A DNA stretch of 64,000 bases from Octodonta nipae (lineage: Eukaryota > Arthropoda > Insecta > Coleoptera > Chrysomelidae). This document shows positions 33,325-44,263 of the stretch, in pieces. Numbering within the stretch: position 1 is the stretch's first letter; every line of letters begins with the position of its first letter. The DNA is taken from the NCBI GenBank assembly GCA_034190945.1, contig CM067219.1, positions 12,333,005 to 12,397,004 on the forward strand, written 5' to 3'. A model generated the notes under the pieces. The model was not told the DNA's origin, did no database searches, and saw nothing but the letters and a program-made list of their open reading frames with translations. The translations under genes and the position numbers were made by a program.

Positions 33325-34900
33325 CTATCGTCATCAGGTGAATGATAGGAAATTCAGAGTATCGGTCGTATTTATATTATACCCTTAACCGGTCATGCGT
33401 CGCAGGTCATAGTCATTGGGTCTTATCTGGTCCAATAAGCGTCGTCGTTGGTTGCCGGTGATGCGTAGCAGCAAAGGCCGAAGAAGAGCTCTCCAAATAT
33501 TTTTAATTTGGACGCTGGGCTCGCTAATTATATTTTCGTTCGAGATTCTATATGCTGTCTCTATGAATTTTCTTTTGTACCAGCTCTTCCTTGTGAATTG
33601 TCATTTGACACTTTACATCAAGGAATGGTAGGCACCCACTCTCTTCCATCTCCATGGTGAATCTAATGGATGGTTGGGATTGGTTCAGGTGCTCCAGGAA
33701 TGCCTGCAGTTCTGTCTCTCCATGTTGCCAAATAATAAAGGTGTCATCGACATACCTCAACCATAGCTTAGGCTGCTTCTCGAAACTTCTCAGTGCATGT
33801 TCTGCGAACCATTCCATGTAGATGTTGGCAATGGTTGGTGATAATGGGGAACCCATAGGCAATCAATCTTCTTGCATGAAGAACCGGTCCTTCTCCTGAA
33901 AGTAGCAGTTCTTGAGGCAACATCCAAGCAAGTCCATGATTGAGTCTATTGGCAGCTCCGTCCTCTCCATCAGGGTTTCGTCTTCAGTAAGTTTCTTTCT
34001 CACTATGTTGAGAGATTCGCTAGTGGTACGTTCGTGAAAAGGTTTTCAACGTCGAAACTTACTAAGCGATGTTCTGGCCCAAGTTCCATGGATCCGATGA
34101 TTTCGACAAAGTGCTTTGAGTCCTTGACGTGCGATGATGTTTTGCCCTCCAAAGGTTGGATGATTGGTAGAAGGAATTTCGATAGTGCTGCTGTTGGTGA
34201 GTTGCGCGAACTTGTAATTGGTCTGAGAGGCACTCCAGCCTTGTGTATCTTGGGTAGTCCATAAGGATGTGGTGGTTTGCCGTGGTGTGGCGTCAATTTT
34301 CTCCTTGTCTCGGGTAGAATGTATTCAGCATGATCTCTGAGAGTGTTGTAAGTTTTCCATTCTGTTTTGGATGTCGGATCTGTAGGCAGTGACTTGTATT
34401 TTCCCTTCGACAGTATTTCGTCGATTTTCTTGTATTCCTTTCTGTCCATCAGGATGGTGGCATTTCCTTTGTCAGCTGGTAGAATGATGATAGATTTGTC
34501 GTCCTTAAGTGTTTTTATGATTCTCCTTTCGGATTCGTTGATGTTTTGTTTGATGTGTTGTGTTTTCTCAATTGCGGTTCTGACTTTCCATCGGAATTCC
34601 TCCAGTTCTGGGGTCTCTTTGTTGCCTATTGCTGATGTGCAGTAAAACATACAGTTTTTCTGAAAATCAAGGGTAAACATCAATGTAAATGTCATATTTT
34701 CATCATAAAGATCTGGCTTAAATGTCAAGATATGCTGTGAAAGTATATCGAACAGGGTGTTTGTAACGATTTTCATTTTATAGGGATTGCAGTCGAGTGA
34801 AATGGCACAAAATATTCCATTAGTGTATCGAAAAGGAAAATTGTTATGTGAGCGATCTTTTTTGTACGGTATACGGTGGTAGGTGTGTGCGTGCATAGAA
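33325..34900 (-). mobile_element. Penelope-like retroelement 2 (PLE2)
   Basis: A minus-strand reverse transcriptase of Penelope type, followed by a 3' region whose terminal part (33330-33350, minus) contains CCTGATGACGATAGCAGATA, including a complete CTGATGA hammerhead core before the copy breaks off. The 5' side ends against minisatellite C. No GIY-YIG domain survives downstream of the RT. Confidence 0.8.
33548..34896 (-). pseudogene. Penelope-like reverse transcriptase (PLE2), broken
   Basis: The frame 34003-34896 has KSIIILPADKGNATILMDRK (the Penelope RT0 signature), then KPPHPYGLPKIHKAGVPLRP and SFDVENLFTNVPLA. A frameshift follows at about 34015, the next segment ends at an in-frame TGA near 33860, and then MGSPLSPTIANIYMEWF, WLRYVDDTFIIWQ and SGCLPFLDVK follow. 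YVDD is the catalytic pair. Damage is limited to one frameshift and one stop before the C-terminal truncation, so the copy is fairly young. The first 90 residues after 34896 are not clearly part of the protein. Confidence 0.85.
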
Positions 34901-34959
34901 ATTCAAGCAGCAAGCAATGTGCGCAGTTGAAATAAAGGGCGAAGTAAAATTACTGTTAG

Positions 34960-35480
34960 ACAGGTGGCTTCAAACATATTACAAATAAATGTGGTATTGG
35001 GTGGTACATAAACTGTTCCATATATAGGATGGTTGAAATATAAAGTGAAATAGCATTAATGTTACACAGGGTGGTTCAAAAAAATGTTGTATTGGGTGGC
35101 GCATAAGTAGATGCGTGTACAAGGTGGTTGAAACAAGAGCGACATAAATCTATAGTTATACAGAGTAGATAAAAAACTTAAAAAAATAGTTAAATAAGCA
35201 TATAAAGTAAGGAATTATAGGGTGGAGGGTTCAAAAAAATGTTAGAAGCAGTTGCATATACAGGATGATTGTATATAAGTTGGAGTGGAATTATAGTTTT
35301 ACAGGGTGGTTAAAAAATGTAATATAGTGTGGAAAATAATTAGTTTATAATACTTGACATATGGGGCGAAGTAAAATTATAGGAATACAGGGTGATTTAA
35401 ACAATAGAAAATTAGAAACAGTCAGTAGGGTGGAGAGGATTAATACTTATACAGGGCGGTTACAACATCGTGTAGAGTTG
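34960..35480 (+). repeat. ACAGGGTGG minisatellite C
   Basis: Units such as TACACAGGGTGGTTCAAAAA, TTGGGTGGCGCATAAGTAGA and TTATACAGGGCGGTT follow each other, with the same half-unit logic as arrays A, B and D. No Helitron end could be found on either side: the left flank is the PLE2 5' boundary, the right flank the duplicated region beginning about 35490. Confidence 0.8.
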
Positions 35481-35489
35481 AACTACTCG

Positions 35490-36380
35490 TAAATTATTCA
35501 CGAAATAATTAAGTCTATTTAACACTTCACAAGTTAAATACATATTCTTTTTTTGGTTTTTCCACAGTTTTTCTGATTTATTTATAAGTCGCTTTCAACA
35601 TAATATTTTCTTTCCATTTTACAAAATAATTTGTGTATTTTCTATAAATTGCCCAAGCATTTTCGTTCATTAATGAAACCTGCTCTATGAAATATCCCTT
35701 TCAATAAGTTATCTTCTATTTCAGCTTTCTTTCCTCTTGTATATATTGACCAATGCCTAATATTCTTTTCCAATATTCACTTCAACTTCAGTTTCTCTGT
35801 TAATTATTTTCTGTTCTTTTAATTTTACTACTTATTTTAAGTTTATTTTTCGTTAAAATCATTTTTTCATATAGAATTTAATTCTCCTAAGATACTTATT
35901 ATGCAATGATCTAAGATTCGTGTTATTTTCAAAACGTAAAATTTGTTAAAAATATTTTATTTAAATAACCCTTTGAGTAAATCAATCACTACTGTATCGT
36001 ATTTCTTAACTTCATAATTATGGCGATTCTACTTAAAAATGGCCTTTTCCATTACTTAGTAACCTAAATATAGCTTCAAATGTCCTTAATAAATCAGTTC
36101 TAATATCAATTTATTAGCCATGGTCCACTATTCCCTCTGGTTTACCTTTTATACTCATGTGCTAGATCTAGGCTAATATAGAATTATTTTTGCATAACTA
36201 GACTTTGAATCACATCTAGTCGTCGAATATAGACTCATTTGAATGAAAGCATCATCATCTTCGCCAGTTACATGGGATTCTATAACAATAATTGGTTTGA
36301 CTGCATTTATAAATAAATACACTGTACCTTTTTGAAAATCACTCGATCTCAAGTTATCACTATTACTTTTTTTCTAATAT
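35490..36380 (-). other. unidentified duplicated coding-like sequence, copy 1
   Basis: Very AT-rich; read on the minus strand. Together with 37000-37630 it forms a diverged direct duplication about 1.5 kb apart. Minus-strand translations give GTVYLFINAVKPIIVIESHV followed by GEDDDAFIQMS, and further on IEQVSLMNENAWAIYRKYTN then YFVKWKENIM. The second copy gives related peptides, which suggests a former gene. Stops and frame changes are present. No family was recognised. Confidence 0.45.
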
Positions 36381-36999
36381 TGAGACAGCCGATGCGTCAT
36401 AGGTCTTCTGTGCACTATTGATTTGAGCCCTTTACATTTCTAATATCCTTATTTTCCTAATTAACCCAACCAAAAACTGTGGTAATCGTCTGTTTCCGGT
36501 CTATATATGAAGATTAGTACATCTCTCTTTCGTTTTTTACTAATAAATATCAATATAATAATATAATATAAATAAAATACTTCAACATAATTCCAATATA
36601 TATTTTTTAAGTTTGCAATTTCTTGCATTTAGTACCAAGCATTATCGGAAGTGACGTACCGTAATAATAAATTTAATATATCTGTCTCCTTTCTAAAGAT
36701 GGAAGTCCCATCACCAAATATTTTGTTTCACCAACATTATATTCCGAGAATTTTTATACAATCAGTCCCACACTGAAATCAGTTGCTACGTCCCAGTCAC
36801 ATGATATACACTGCTTCCTTTTATCCGCAACTAATTAAATATTAAATTGTACCACTCCTATAGACTATTTGCATACATTATAAATAACAATATGTAGTCC
36901 CAATTTATTTTCTTTTGTGGCTCTTTACACAACTTTTTTTTCTCGTCTAATATACGGTTAATGAATATTTTGAACTATTTCCTCTAGACTATTCACAAA

Positions 37000-37630
37000 A
37001 TGACTATTAAGTCCATGTACCCCAAAATCTGAGTTAAACATATTCGATTTCTTTATTGTTTACTATATAAAAGGTTTTTTGGTTTTTCACATTTTTTCTT
37101 GTTCAAAATTATTAGATGCTTTTTCACTAAATTCCCAATTATTTTCCTTCTATAATAAAACCTGGATTATCTCTTTCAATCATTTTATCTTTTATTTTAG
37201 CTTTCTTTGATCTTGTATACATTGAAGGACTTTTAATGCCAAATGTTCAATTTGATCGTCAATTTTAGTTTCTGTGTTATTCATTTGCTTTTCTTTTAAT
37301 TTTACACCTTATTTTATGTTTTCCCTTCATTGAAACCTATTTTCTTATAGAACTTACTACTCCTATGATACTTATTAGGTAATGTCCTCAATAAATCAGT
37401 TTCAATGCAGATTTAATAGCTAAGATCCACTATTCTCTTTTTGTTACCTTTTATACTTTCATTTGCTACATTTGAATTAAAGCATCATCAACTTTGTCCA
37501 TTACATGGGATTCAACAATAATAGCAGTAAACTGATTTAGTATCGTGTATTAATTCTACTAACTTTTTTGAAAATAAATCTATCTACAATCATCAATATT
37601 ACTCTGCATAGTTTTGAGTTTTATGTTTTT
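37000..37630 (-). other. unidentified duplicated coding-like sequence, copy 2
   Basis: Minus-strand peptides include IIVESHV, DDALIQM, MYTRSKKAKIKDKMIERDNP and KENNWEFSEKASNNFEQEKM, which line up with copy 1 (SIYTRGKKAEIEDN and NENAWAIYRKYTNYFVKWKE). Both copies also share non-coding-looking anchors such as GATACTTATTA, TTACATGGGATTC and GTTTTTCCAC/GTTTTTCAC. A pseudogene pair or a captured gene is possible; function unknown. Confidence 0.4.
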
Positions 37631-37649
37631 CATTGTTGTTATATTTTCT

Positions 37650-37650
<1 letters not shown>

Positions 37651-37697
<47 letters not shown>
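37651..37697. repeat. (TA)n microsatellite
   Basis: An uninterrupted TA/AT dinucleotide run of about 45 bp next to the 3' boundary of the PLE1 element. Penelope-like elements often border AT-rich simple sequence. Confidence 0.9.
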
Positions 37698-37699
<2 letters not shown>

Positions 37700-39270
37700 T
37701 GAGAAGTCTTGGGTTTTTGGGACCATTGAAATAATTCTAATTTAGTTTTTCGTGGTAATTATTATATTTTACGTACGTTTCGACCAATTCTTGGTCTTTT
37801 TCCATTTTTTTTCTTTTTTGTAAAATTAATGACAACCTATGAAATGTATAAATAAACAAAAAACTAGTCAAATAATAAAATACTGTTACTTACATAATTT
37901 TACACACACTTAACCACTGTAAATAAAATTAACATTTTTGAAAAGTATTGCGCCACTACAACCAAATTTATCTGTCTGCCTCATGATAATCAATATGCAA
38001 GTTGTGTTCGCCTCTTCGGGCCGCAAAGAAATAAATCACTCGTTCGTTTGCAGTTTTAAGTGTTTGGTCATATACAAGGGCGGTATAATTATTTATCAGT
38101 TTGTTTCTTTAAATAGATTACTGTATATTGTGCTTAGATTTTTGGTATCACTTTTTGCATTTACAGTACATGGTTGTTTCTGTATATATATATCATGTCA
38201 TATATTTCCCGTTTAATTTGATTTGATTCATTTTGCAAAATTTTAGTTTTTTCATAGTCAAAAGTGTGTTTTGTTTCTATCATGTGATTAGTTAAGGCGG
38301 TTTTATTTTTTTTTGTCGTACTTATGACCATTAAGTCTATTTTTTAATAGCTGCGATGTTTGACCGATATATGTCCCTTTACAATTTTTACAAGGTATTT
38401 CGTATATGACATTACTCTTTTTTTCTTTCTTAATTTTCGTTTTTAATTTTCTGAAATGTTTATTTAATGTGTTGTAGCCTTTATGTCTTATATTAATATC
38501 CTTTTTCTTAAAAACATTTTTTATTTTTTCTGTTAACTTAGGAATGTATGGTAATGTTAGAAATTTTTATTTTGTAGAGGTAATTTTGTTATTGCTTGTC
38601 CTTTAATATAAAATTTATGTATTCATTTCTTAAAAATTGATTCAACAAGGTCAGCTGGATACTTGTTTTCTTGAAGGGCCTTTTTTGCTTTCCCCATTGA
38701 CTCCTTTCTATATTCTGGGTCTGATAGAAGTATGTCCGCTAAGTTTGTAATGACCGACTTTTTGTGTGATATTGGATGTTGTGATTTAAAATGTAAATAT
38801 CTTTCAGACCATGTACATTTTGTATACCATGACGTTCTAATGCATTGGTTTTTATGATGTAGGGTCATTTCAAGAAAATTGATGACCCCATCTTTTTCTA
38901 TTTCTATGGTGAATTTCAGTTTTTCGTGATAATTATTGAAGTGGTTTAATATTACTTGACTTTTATTTTTGGGAATTGCCAATATGCAGTCATCCACATA
39001 TCTGAAAAAGAAGGGTAGATCAAAATCCAAGTTCCCTATTACTGTTTCCTCTAGGTCTTCCAAGACTAGCTGGGCAATTACACTTGATATTGATGCACCC
39101 ATTGCGCAACCACTAATTTGTTTATATGTTTTATTTTCGTAAATGAAATACGTTGAGTTTAGCGTTGTTTCGATTGCATTTAATAGGTCATTTAGTGGAA
39201 TGTCAGTGTATTTTCTTAACTTGTTCCAGTTTTTTTCGATTAGTTTTTTTGCCGAAAAAAAAGTTACTTC
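37700..39270 (-). mobile_element. Penelope-like retroelement 1 (PLE1), RT plus GIY-YIG
   Basis: A minus-strand copy with reverse transcriptase (38623-39270), GIY-YIG endonuclease (38161-38500) and a 3' terminal region at 37771-37800. On the minus strand that end reads GACCAAGAATTGGTCGAAAC, a stem-loop followed by GAAAC as in hammerhead stem II. The 5' side is truncated within the RT gene, as is usual for target-primed retroelements. Confidence 0.85.
38161..39270 (-). pseudogene. Penelope-like polyprotein: RT and GIY-YIG endonuclease, broken
   Basis: The RT part (to the TAA at 38623-38625) contains GCAMGASISSVIAQLVLEDL, FFFRYVDDCILAIPK (YVDD catalytic pair) and DGVINFLEMTLHHK. After the stop and frame changes the endonuclease follows: VIYEIPCKNCKGTYIGQTSQ, RLNGHK and ALTNHMIETKH, ending ESNQIKREIYDM. 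GTYIGQT with the downstream Arg and His is the GIY-YIG signature that distinguishes endonuclease-bearing Penelope elements. One frameshift lies in a nine-A run at 38306-38314. The N-terminal RT0 region is missing. Confidence 0.87.
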
Positions 39271-39279
39271 TAGTATTCG

Positions 39280-39425
39280 AGTAACTAGAAGCGAAAGCAG
39301 AAGGCTACGAGAATTATGCGAACCGACCTGGAGAGGGCAGATGTGACTCTGCCGAAACGTCATCATTTTACCATCGATCCCAGCAGGGATCAGTTATCAA
39401 CTACGCGGATGAATTCCCGAAAACC
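39280..39425 (+). mobile_element. Penelope-like terminal fragment with hammerhead-like motif
   Basis: The plus strand reads GACCTGGAGA, then a GGCAGA/TCTGCC stem-loop, then GAAACGTC at 39325-39362. The order and spacing match a minimal type I hammerhead: CUGRNGA, stem II, GAAA, very short stem III, GUC. A6 of the core is G here, so cleavage is doubtful. It lies head to head with the truncated PLE1. Confidence 0.5.
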
Positions 39426-39451
39426 ACCTAAAATATTTATATATATATATA

Positions 39452-39660
39452 TTGTCTTGCGTACATTAAGAGGACGAAACCTCGAAGAGAATATTCAATA
39501 TCTCTGTCAGGTGAAGTAACCTAAAAATTTTGTCGTTACATTCTAACCTAGGAGTTATAGGAGAACAGCAATTACACGGAACGGCTCCAGATTCGGAACC
39601 TCTGTGTGGTAGTTTCCCCGAAAATCCTAGATGTCATACATCTCGCGTCTACAAATAGTT
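39452..39660 (-). repeat. dispersed repeat Q, third copy
   Basis: The reverse complement of the 6.64 kb copy: GTACGCAAGACAATATA end at 39450-39463, TCTCTGTCAGGTGAAGTAAC, ACGGAACGGCTCCAGATTCG and CATCTCGCGTC. An AT-repeat run precedes it at 39440. Confidence 0.75.
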
Positions 39661-40744
39661 ATCTTGCGTTGAAAATTGGAAAACTACTCGTTTTTTTATT
39701 AGTAATCAAACACATTAAGAGAAAGAAGTACATCGAAACATAATAATAGAGAAGCTATGACTTAAAGAAACAAATTAATGAATAATGAAATATTCAGCAT
39801 GAAGATACGACGTGAAATTACATGTTTACCTTCTCAAAAGCATTTCTGATATTCTGGTTTCTCACGTTAACTCGTTTTATTGAGATATCTTTTCTTATCT
39901 GCTTGAATTAATTGTTAATTATTTCGACTTTATGGCGTTTAATTCGTTTAATTTGTTTATTGTTCATGGGAAACCTTCGAGCTCAGAGAAATATTTAGGT
40001 CAAAAGGAATCCTGTTGTGTATACTAGATGAATACGGTAATTTCCCGTTCAACAAATTAATATCTCTTTGTAACAATTAGTTATATTACAGATTTTGTTA
40101 GCATAAAACTCATATGTAGTCCCAGTTTATTTAGAAATGAATGATAGGACAAATTTAATGACAGAGAATCAAAACTGTTGCTAATAGAGGCCTGTTACGT
40201 TTGCAATTTAGACAAAAGCTGTGACATATCCACGATGTTCAATAAATTTCTTTCAGTGTTTGAAAAAAGTTGCGTCAGGATTTAATTTCTAACAACGAAT
40301 TTCAATTTACAGAGAATCTATTTAGTAATTTAAAATTATTCAGCCATCTAAGATTTGCGATAAATGAAGAGTCTCCCTAAGTAGTTTATGAATGATTTAG
40401 GAGGTAAATAGTTGTTTTGGTTGCCATTTTGGCTTACTCTTCTCAAAGTTGAAGTCTGGAAACCATACAAAAACAAAATATAGTCATGCAATTTGTCTAA
40501 ATTGCCCCAAACACTAGTTGCCTTCTTATAGAAAACCTCTTTCGCAGAATTGACTGGAAAAAGCAAATCTAGATCTATATTGAAGGAGATTTATCTGTAT
40601 GGTGTAACATCTCGATTTCTTTTCCGAAATCGTTGTCGAAAAGGGTTTTTTCCAGTTATTTTGTAACTACATTAGTTAGTTTAACTGTCAATTGATTGAC
40701 ATATTGACTTTGAAATTTCCTTTTTGATGTTAATTCGACAGTAT
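39661..40744. other. no recognisable gene
   Basis: AT-rich sequence with chance-length frames only. CATATGTAGTCCCAGTTTATTT near 40110 resembles CAATATGTAGTCCCAATTTATTT near 36887, so part of it belongs to another dispersed repeat. Confidence 0.3.
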
Positions 40745-40928
40745 CAGGGGAACGATTCTCGAACCATTCGACAGCTCTACTATACGACTTTCGATGTATG
40801 TCGCATGAAAAGTTGAGGTAAATGAAGTTTAACCTATATATTAAACTTCATTTATGTCAGATTTCATACGACATACGTCCCAAGTCGAGTGGTAGAGCCG
40901 TCGAATGGTTTCAAGAATCGGGGCCCTG
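40745..40928. mobile_element. 184 bp MITE sharing ends with the 30.3-32.3 kb element
   Basis: CAGGGGAACGATTCTCGAAC at the left and, inverted, CAGGGCCCCGATTCTTGAAA at the right, then CATTCGAC(A/G)GCTCTACYA and TATGTCG on both arms, meeting at TAAACTTCATTTA/TAAATGAAGTTTA. Non-coding. Same terminal motif as 30261-32267. Confidence 0.8.
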
Positions 40929-41543
40929 TTGCCATGTTACATCTGTTACTATTCAATTCAATTTCTTCATTAATTAACAACATAGAGGAAGTTTCCTTAT
41001 TTTTTCTTAGTGTGTTCTTCTTTTTAAGTAATATCTTTGTCTTGTCCTAATCGAATTTGTGTATACTATTATCTGTTAGAACCTTCATGGTTTGCCAATA
41101 TTAATTTGTCTATATACCTTCTTGTGACGTTGTATTGGTGTCCTTTTTTCCTATTTGGAGAGGTTTTTTTTTTAGTTTCCCTGCTATTTCCCTTAAGACA
41201 TCATCATCATCTGGGCGTTTCAGCGAAACGACCATCTAACAAATTATGTAATAACTCACACGACCTAAATTAATAGGTTAATTATAATACCGGAAGTTCC
41301 AGGATGTCTCTTCATATATTTCACAGCAACATTATTTAAAATAAATACTTTTTTTAGGTACTGTAACAGGAGCCAAGATCCACCTGTTAACAAAATATTG
41401 TCCTACGTGCGAGGGTTTCTAAAATGTCCAAAATCAGAAAAATCAAATGCAATGGTTTGTGGTTAGACAAATAAATGCAATTTATAAGGTGGAGTTTACT
41501 TATTTTATAATTATTTATATTTTATAACATTCTTTGTTAATAA

Positions 41544-43778
41544 ATTTATTTCATTTATATATGTATTACTCTTGTAAATGAAGATGCTTATCATCCTTCA
41601 TTGACTATTGAACCTAATGGGTTATTTTTAAAACAAACTAATTTTAACAGTAATGTAAGTACAAAAAACTACAACTTCAAACGTGCCAACTACTTGACGA
41701 TGTACCATGAGTTTAATAATGTAAATTGGGATTTTCTGGAAAATTCTTCAAACTGTGACGATGCGTTGCAAAAGTTTTATGATAAGTTTTATGAAATCCT
41801 TGATATACATGTCCCTTTATATAAAAATTTCAAACATACTTATCCCACTTGGTATACAAGTGAAATCATAAAACTTATTAAACACAAAGCAAGGGTACAT
41901 AAGAAGCTGAAGCAAAGTAGTAATAATACTAGTTATACGGAATTTAGTAAATTAAGACAATTAATTAAACGCAAAATAAAAGAAGCATATACAGTGTACT
42001 TGGATAACATACAAACTAGTTTAAAAGATAACCCTACATACTTCTGGTCATTTGTAAATAAGAAAAACAAGTCTTCTAGAATTCCAGGAAATATGTCATA
42101 CAATAATAAAGCACTAAACAATCCTCAATCAATTTTAAATGCATTCCGGGCATATTTTGAAAGTGTATTCTCCCCTCCCAAAATTCAGAACGATTCTGTA
42201 GATATAAATTTAAATATTCATTCTAATACTTTGTCAGTTATTAGCTGCGAATTTATTACTGAAACAGAAATTCTAATTGCAGGAAAAAAATTAAAAAACA
42301 AGTTCACTTCTGGTGCCGATAAAATACCATCCTTTCTAATAAAAGATTGTTTGCGGGTCTTACTACGTCCGTTACAAATTATTTTCAACTTGATCCTAAA
42401 GACATCCGTATTTCCGGATACCTGGAAAGTAGCTAAAGTTTGTCCTATTTACAAGGCTCAAGATCAGAAAGATGTCACTAATTATAGACCTATATGTATA
42501 CTGAACAATTTTGCCAAAGTTTTCGAGACCGTGCTTTATCGTCGGATATACCAATCAGTTAAGAATATATTATCTACTCAACAGCATGGATTTATGAATT
42601 CTAGATCAACAGTTAGCAACTTAGCTATATTTAGTCAATATCTTTGTGAAAAATTAGATAATAGAGGACAGGTGGACGTAGTCTATACGGACTTCTCGAA
42701 AGCTTTTGACAAAGTGAGTCATTCCAGACTTCTACGTAAATTAACTTGTTTGGGTTTCAGTGATAACGATCTGGGACTTATAAGATCTTACTTGGATCAA
42801 CGTAAACAATATGTATTTTACAATGGTTATTGTTCAGACGTTTATCTTGCAACAAGTGGAGTTCCCCAAGGATCAAACTTAGGACCACTATTATTTTTAT
42901 TATTCATAAACGATTTATGCAATGTTTTAGAATGTAACAAATTACTGTTTGCGGATGATTTAAAAATATATATGTCGATCTCTTCCCCAGAGGACTGCAT
43001 TAAATTACAAAAGCAGATTGATATGTTGCAAGACTGGTGTCTGAAGAATCAACTGTATTTGAATATATCTAAATGTAAGATAGTAACGTATTGTCGTACG
43101 AATACACCGGTGAAACATCCATATTCAATTAACTATATTGTACTAGAGCGCACGAATACAATCAAAGATCTAGGAGTCCATTTTGACAATCAACTTAAGT
43201 TTAATGATCATATTAATATCACCGTTAATTCTGCTTATCGTACTTATGGTTTTATATATAGAAACTGTAGAAATTTTGACAACCCTTCGGCACTATCTGC
43301 CTTATACATTAGCCTAGTAAGGTCAAAATTGGAGTACGGAGGCATCATTTGGAACCCAATATACACACAATATGCAGATGGTATTGAGAAAGTGCAGAAA
43401 AAGTTCTTAAAATTCCTAAACTTTAAAGTAACTGGACACTATCCACCAAGAGGAAGCAACTATCTGAACTTGCTTCATAGGTTTGGCTTTGTCTCGTTGG
43501 CTAATCGTAGATGTCAAGCATCAGTTACATTTCTACATAAATTGTTGAAAGGTAATGTGGATTGTCCACAACTACTATCTCAAATTAATATTTTAGTCCC
43601 TAGATTGAATTCGAGACGAAGTGATACATTTTTATGTAAAACACCTAAAACCAATATATTATTAAAATCACCTTTGAATTTAATGTGCAGAAATGCAAAC
43701 AAGATATCCAATATTTGTGACATTTTTACATGCAACGTACATGATTTGAGAAAGGCTTGTCGTATTACATTTAATTAA
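41544..43778 (+). CDS. LINE ORF2 reverse transcriptase, 5'-truncated but open
   Basis: Open from at least 41544 to TAA at 43776-43778 (about 740 codons), starting in TLVNEDAYHPSLTIEPNG, the tail of the apurinic-like endonuclease. RT blocks in order: KVCPIYKAQDQKDVTNYRPI, QQHGFMNSRSTVSNL, VDVVYTDFSKAFDKVSH (catalytic Asp), SGVPQGSNLGPLLFLLFIND and LLFADDLKIYM (FADD at 42948-42959), then KDLGVHFDNQLKFNDHI and the thumb region. No stop or frameshift interrupts it, so it looks young. The SGVPQGSxLGPLLF block is closest to CR1-like clades. The endonuclease domain is lost, so the copy cannot move by itself. Confidence 0.9.
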   Translation: MYFIYICITLVNEDAYHPSLTIEPNGLFLKQTNFNSNVSTKNYNFKRANYLTMYHEFNNVNWDFLENSSNCDDALQKFYDKFYEILDIHVPLYKNFKHTYPTWYTSEIIKLIKHKARVHKKLKQSSNNTSYTEFSKLRQLIKRKIKEAYTVYLDNIQTSLKDNPTYFWSFVNKKNKSSRIPGNMSYNNKALNNPQSILNAFRAYFESVFSPPKIQNDSVDINLNIHSNTLSVISCEFITETEILIAGKKLKNKFTSGADKIPSFLIKDCLRVLLRPLQIIFNLILKTSVFPDTWKVAKVCPIYKAQDQKDVTNYRPICILNNFAKVFETVLYRRIYQSVKNILSTQQHGFMNSRSTVSNLAIFSQYLCEKLDNRGQVDVVYTDFSKAFDKVSHSRLLRKLTCLGFSDNDLGLIRSYLDQRKQYVFYNGYCSDVYLATSGVPQGSNLGPLLFLLFINDLCNVLECNKLLFADDLKIYMSISSPEDCIKLQKQIDMLQDWCLKNQLYLNISKCKIVTYCRTNTPVKHPYSINYIVLERTNTIKDLGVHFDNQLKFNDHINITVNSAYRTYGFIYRNCRNFDNPSALSALYISLVRSKLEYGGIIWNPIYTQYADGIEKVQKKFLKFLNFKVTGHYPPRGSNYLNLLHRFGFVSLANRRCQASVTFLHKLLKGNVDCPQLLSQINILVPRLNSRRSDTFLCKTPKTNILLKSPLNLMCRNANKISNICDIFTCNVHDLRKACRITFN

Positions 43779-44198
43779 TATCTCATATTAAGAAAAAAGT
43801 TCTTTCACTAATTTTACATTTTGAGTCAAGCAGATATTTCTTAGTATGTTATTATCATCATTATCTTACTCTTATTAAATTATTATCATCATTATTTTAC
43901 TCTTATTAAATTACTGCAACCAGAAAATATTATTGTTTTTTATCTTGTTTATACTTATTATTATTAGGTCTGTTTATTATTACGACACTACTGTCATCAT
44001 AATTATATTATTATCTATTTTAGTATGTATGTTTTTTATATTTTTATTTTAATTTAACTTTTCTATATTGTTAATTTTTTTCTATTCGTATTTTAAATTA
44101 AGATTTATTTATTTTTCTTCTTTGAATTACTATTTTATTGTAGAATTATTTCATTGTAAAATTGCTCTGTAAATGGGAAACTGTTGGGCAATAAACGC

Positions 44199-44228
<30 letters not shown>
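41544..44228 (+). mobile_element. 5'-truncated LINE with (ATT)n tail
   Basis: Includes the end of an endonuclease-type sequence, a long reverse-transcriptase frame, about 420 bp of 3' UTR (with a TTATCATCATTATNTTACTC duplication at 43850-43910) and a terminal GGGCAATAAACGCTATT plus (ATT)n at 44199-44228. A 3' microsatellite tail and 5' truncation are typical of CR1/Jockey-type non-LTR elements. No target duplication was identified. Confidence 0.88.
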
Positions 44229-44231
<3 letters not shown>

Positions 44232-44263
44232 AAAATTGGTGAATGCGCCCGTATTAAATTCTA

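Noticed and set aside
34034..34645. Plus-strand frames opposite the PLE2 reverse transcriptase
   Set aside because: Antisense shadows of a clear RT frame.
37651..37697. TA run as an origin or matrix attachment site
   Set aside because: A simple dinucleotide repeat is sufficient explanation.
41205..41240. CATCTGGGCGTTTCAGCGAA followed by ACGACC as another hammerhead
   Set aside because: No CUGAUGA core and the spacing is wrong; only a short GTTTC/GAAAC hairpin.
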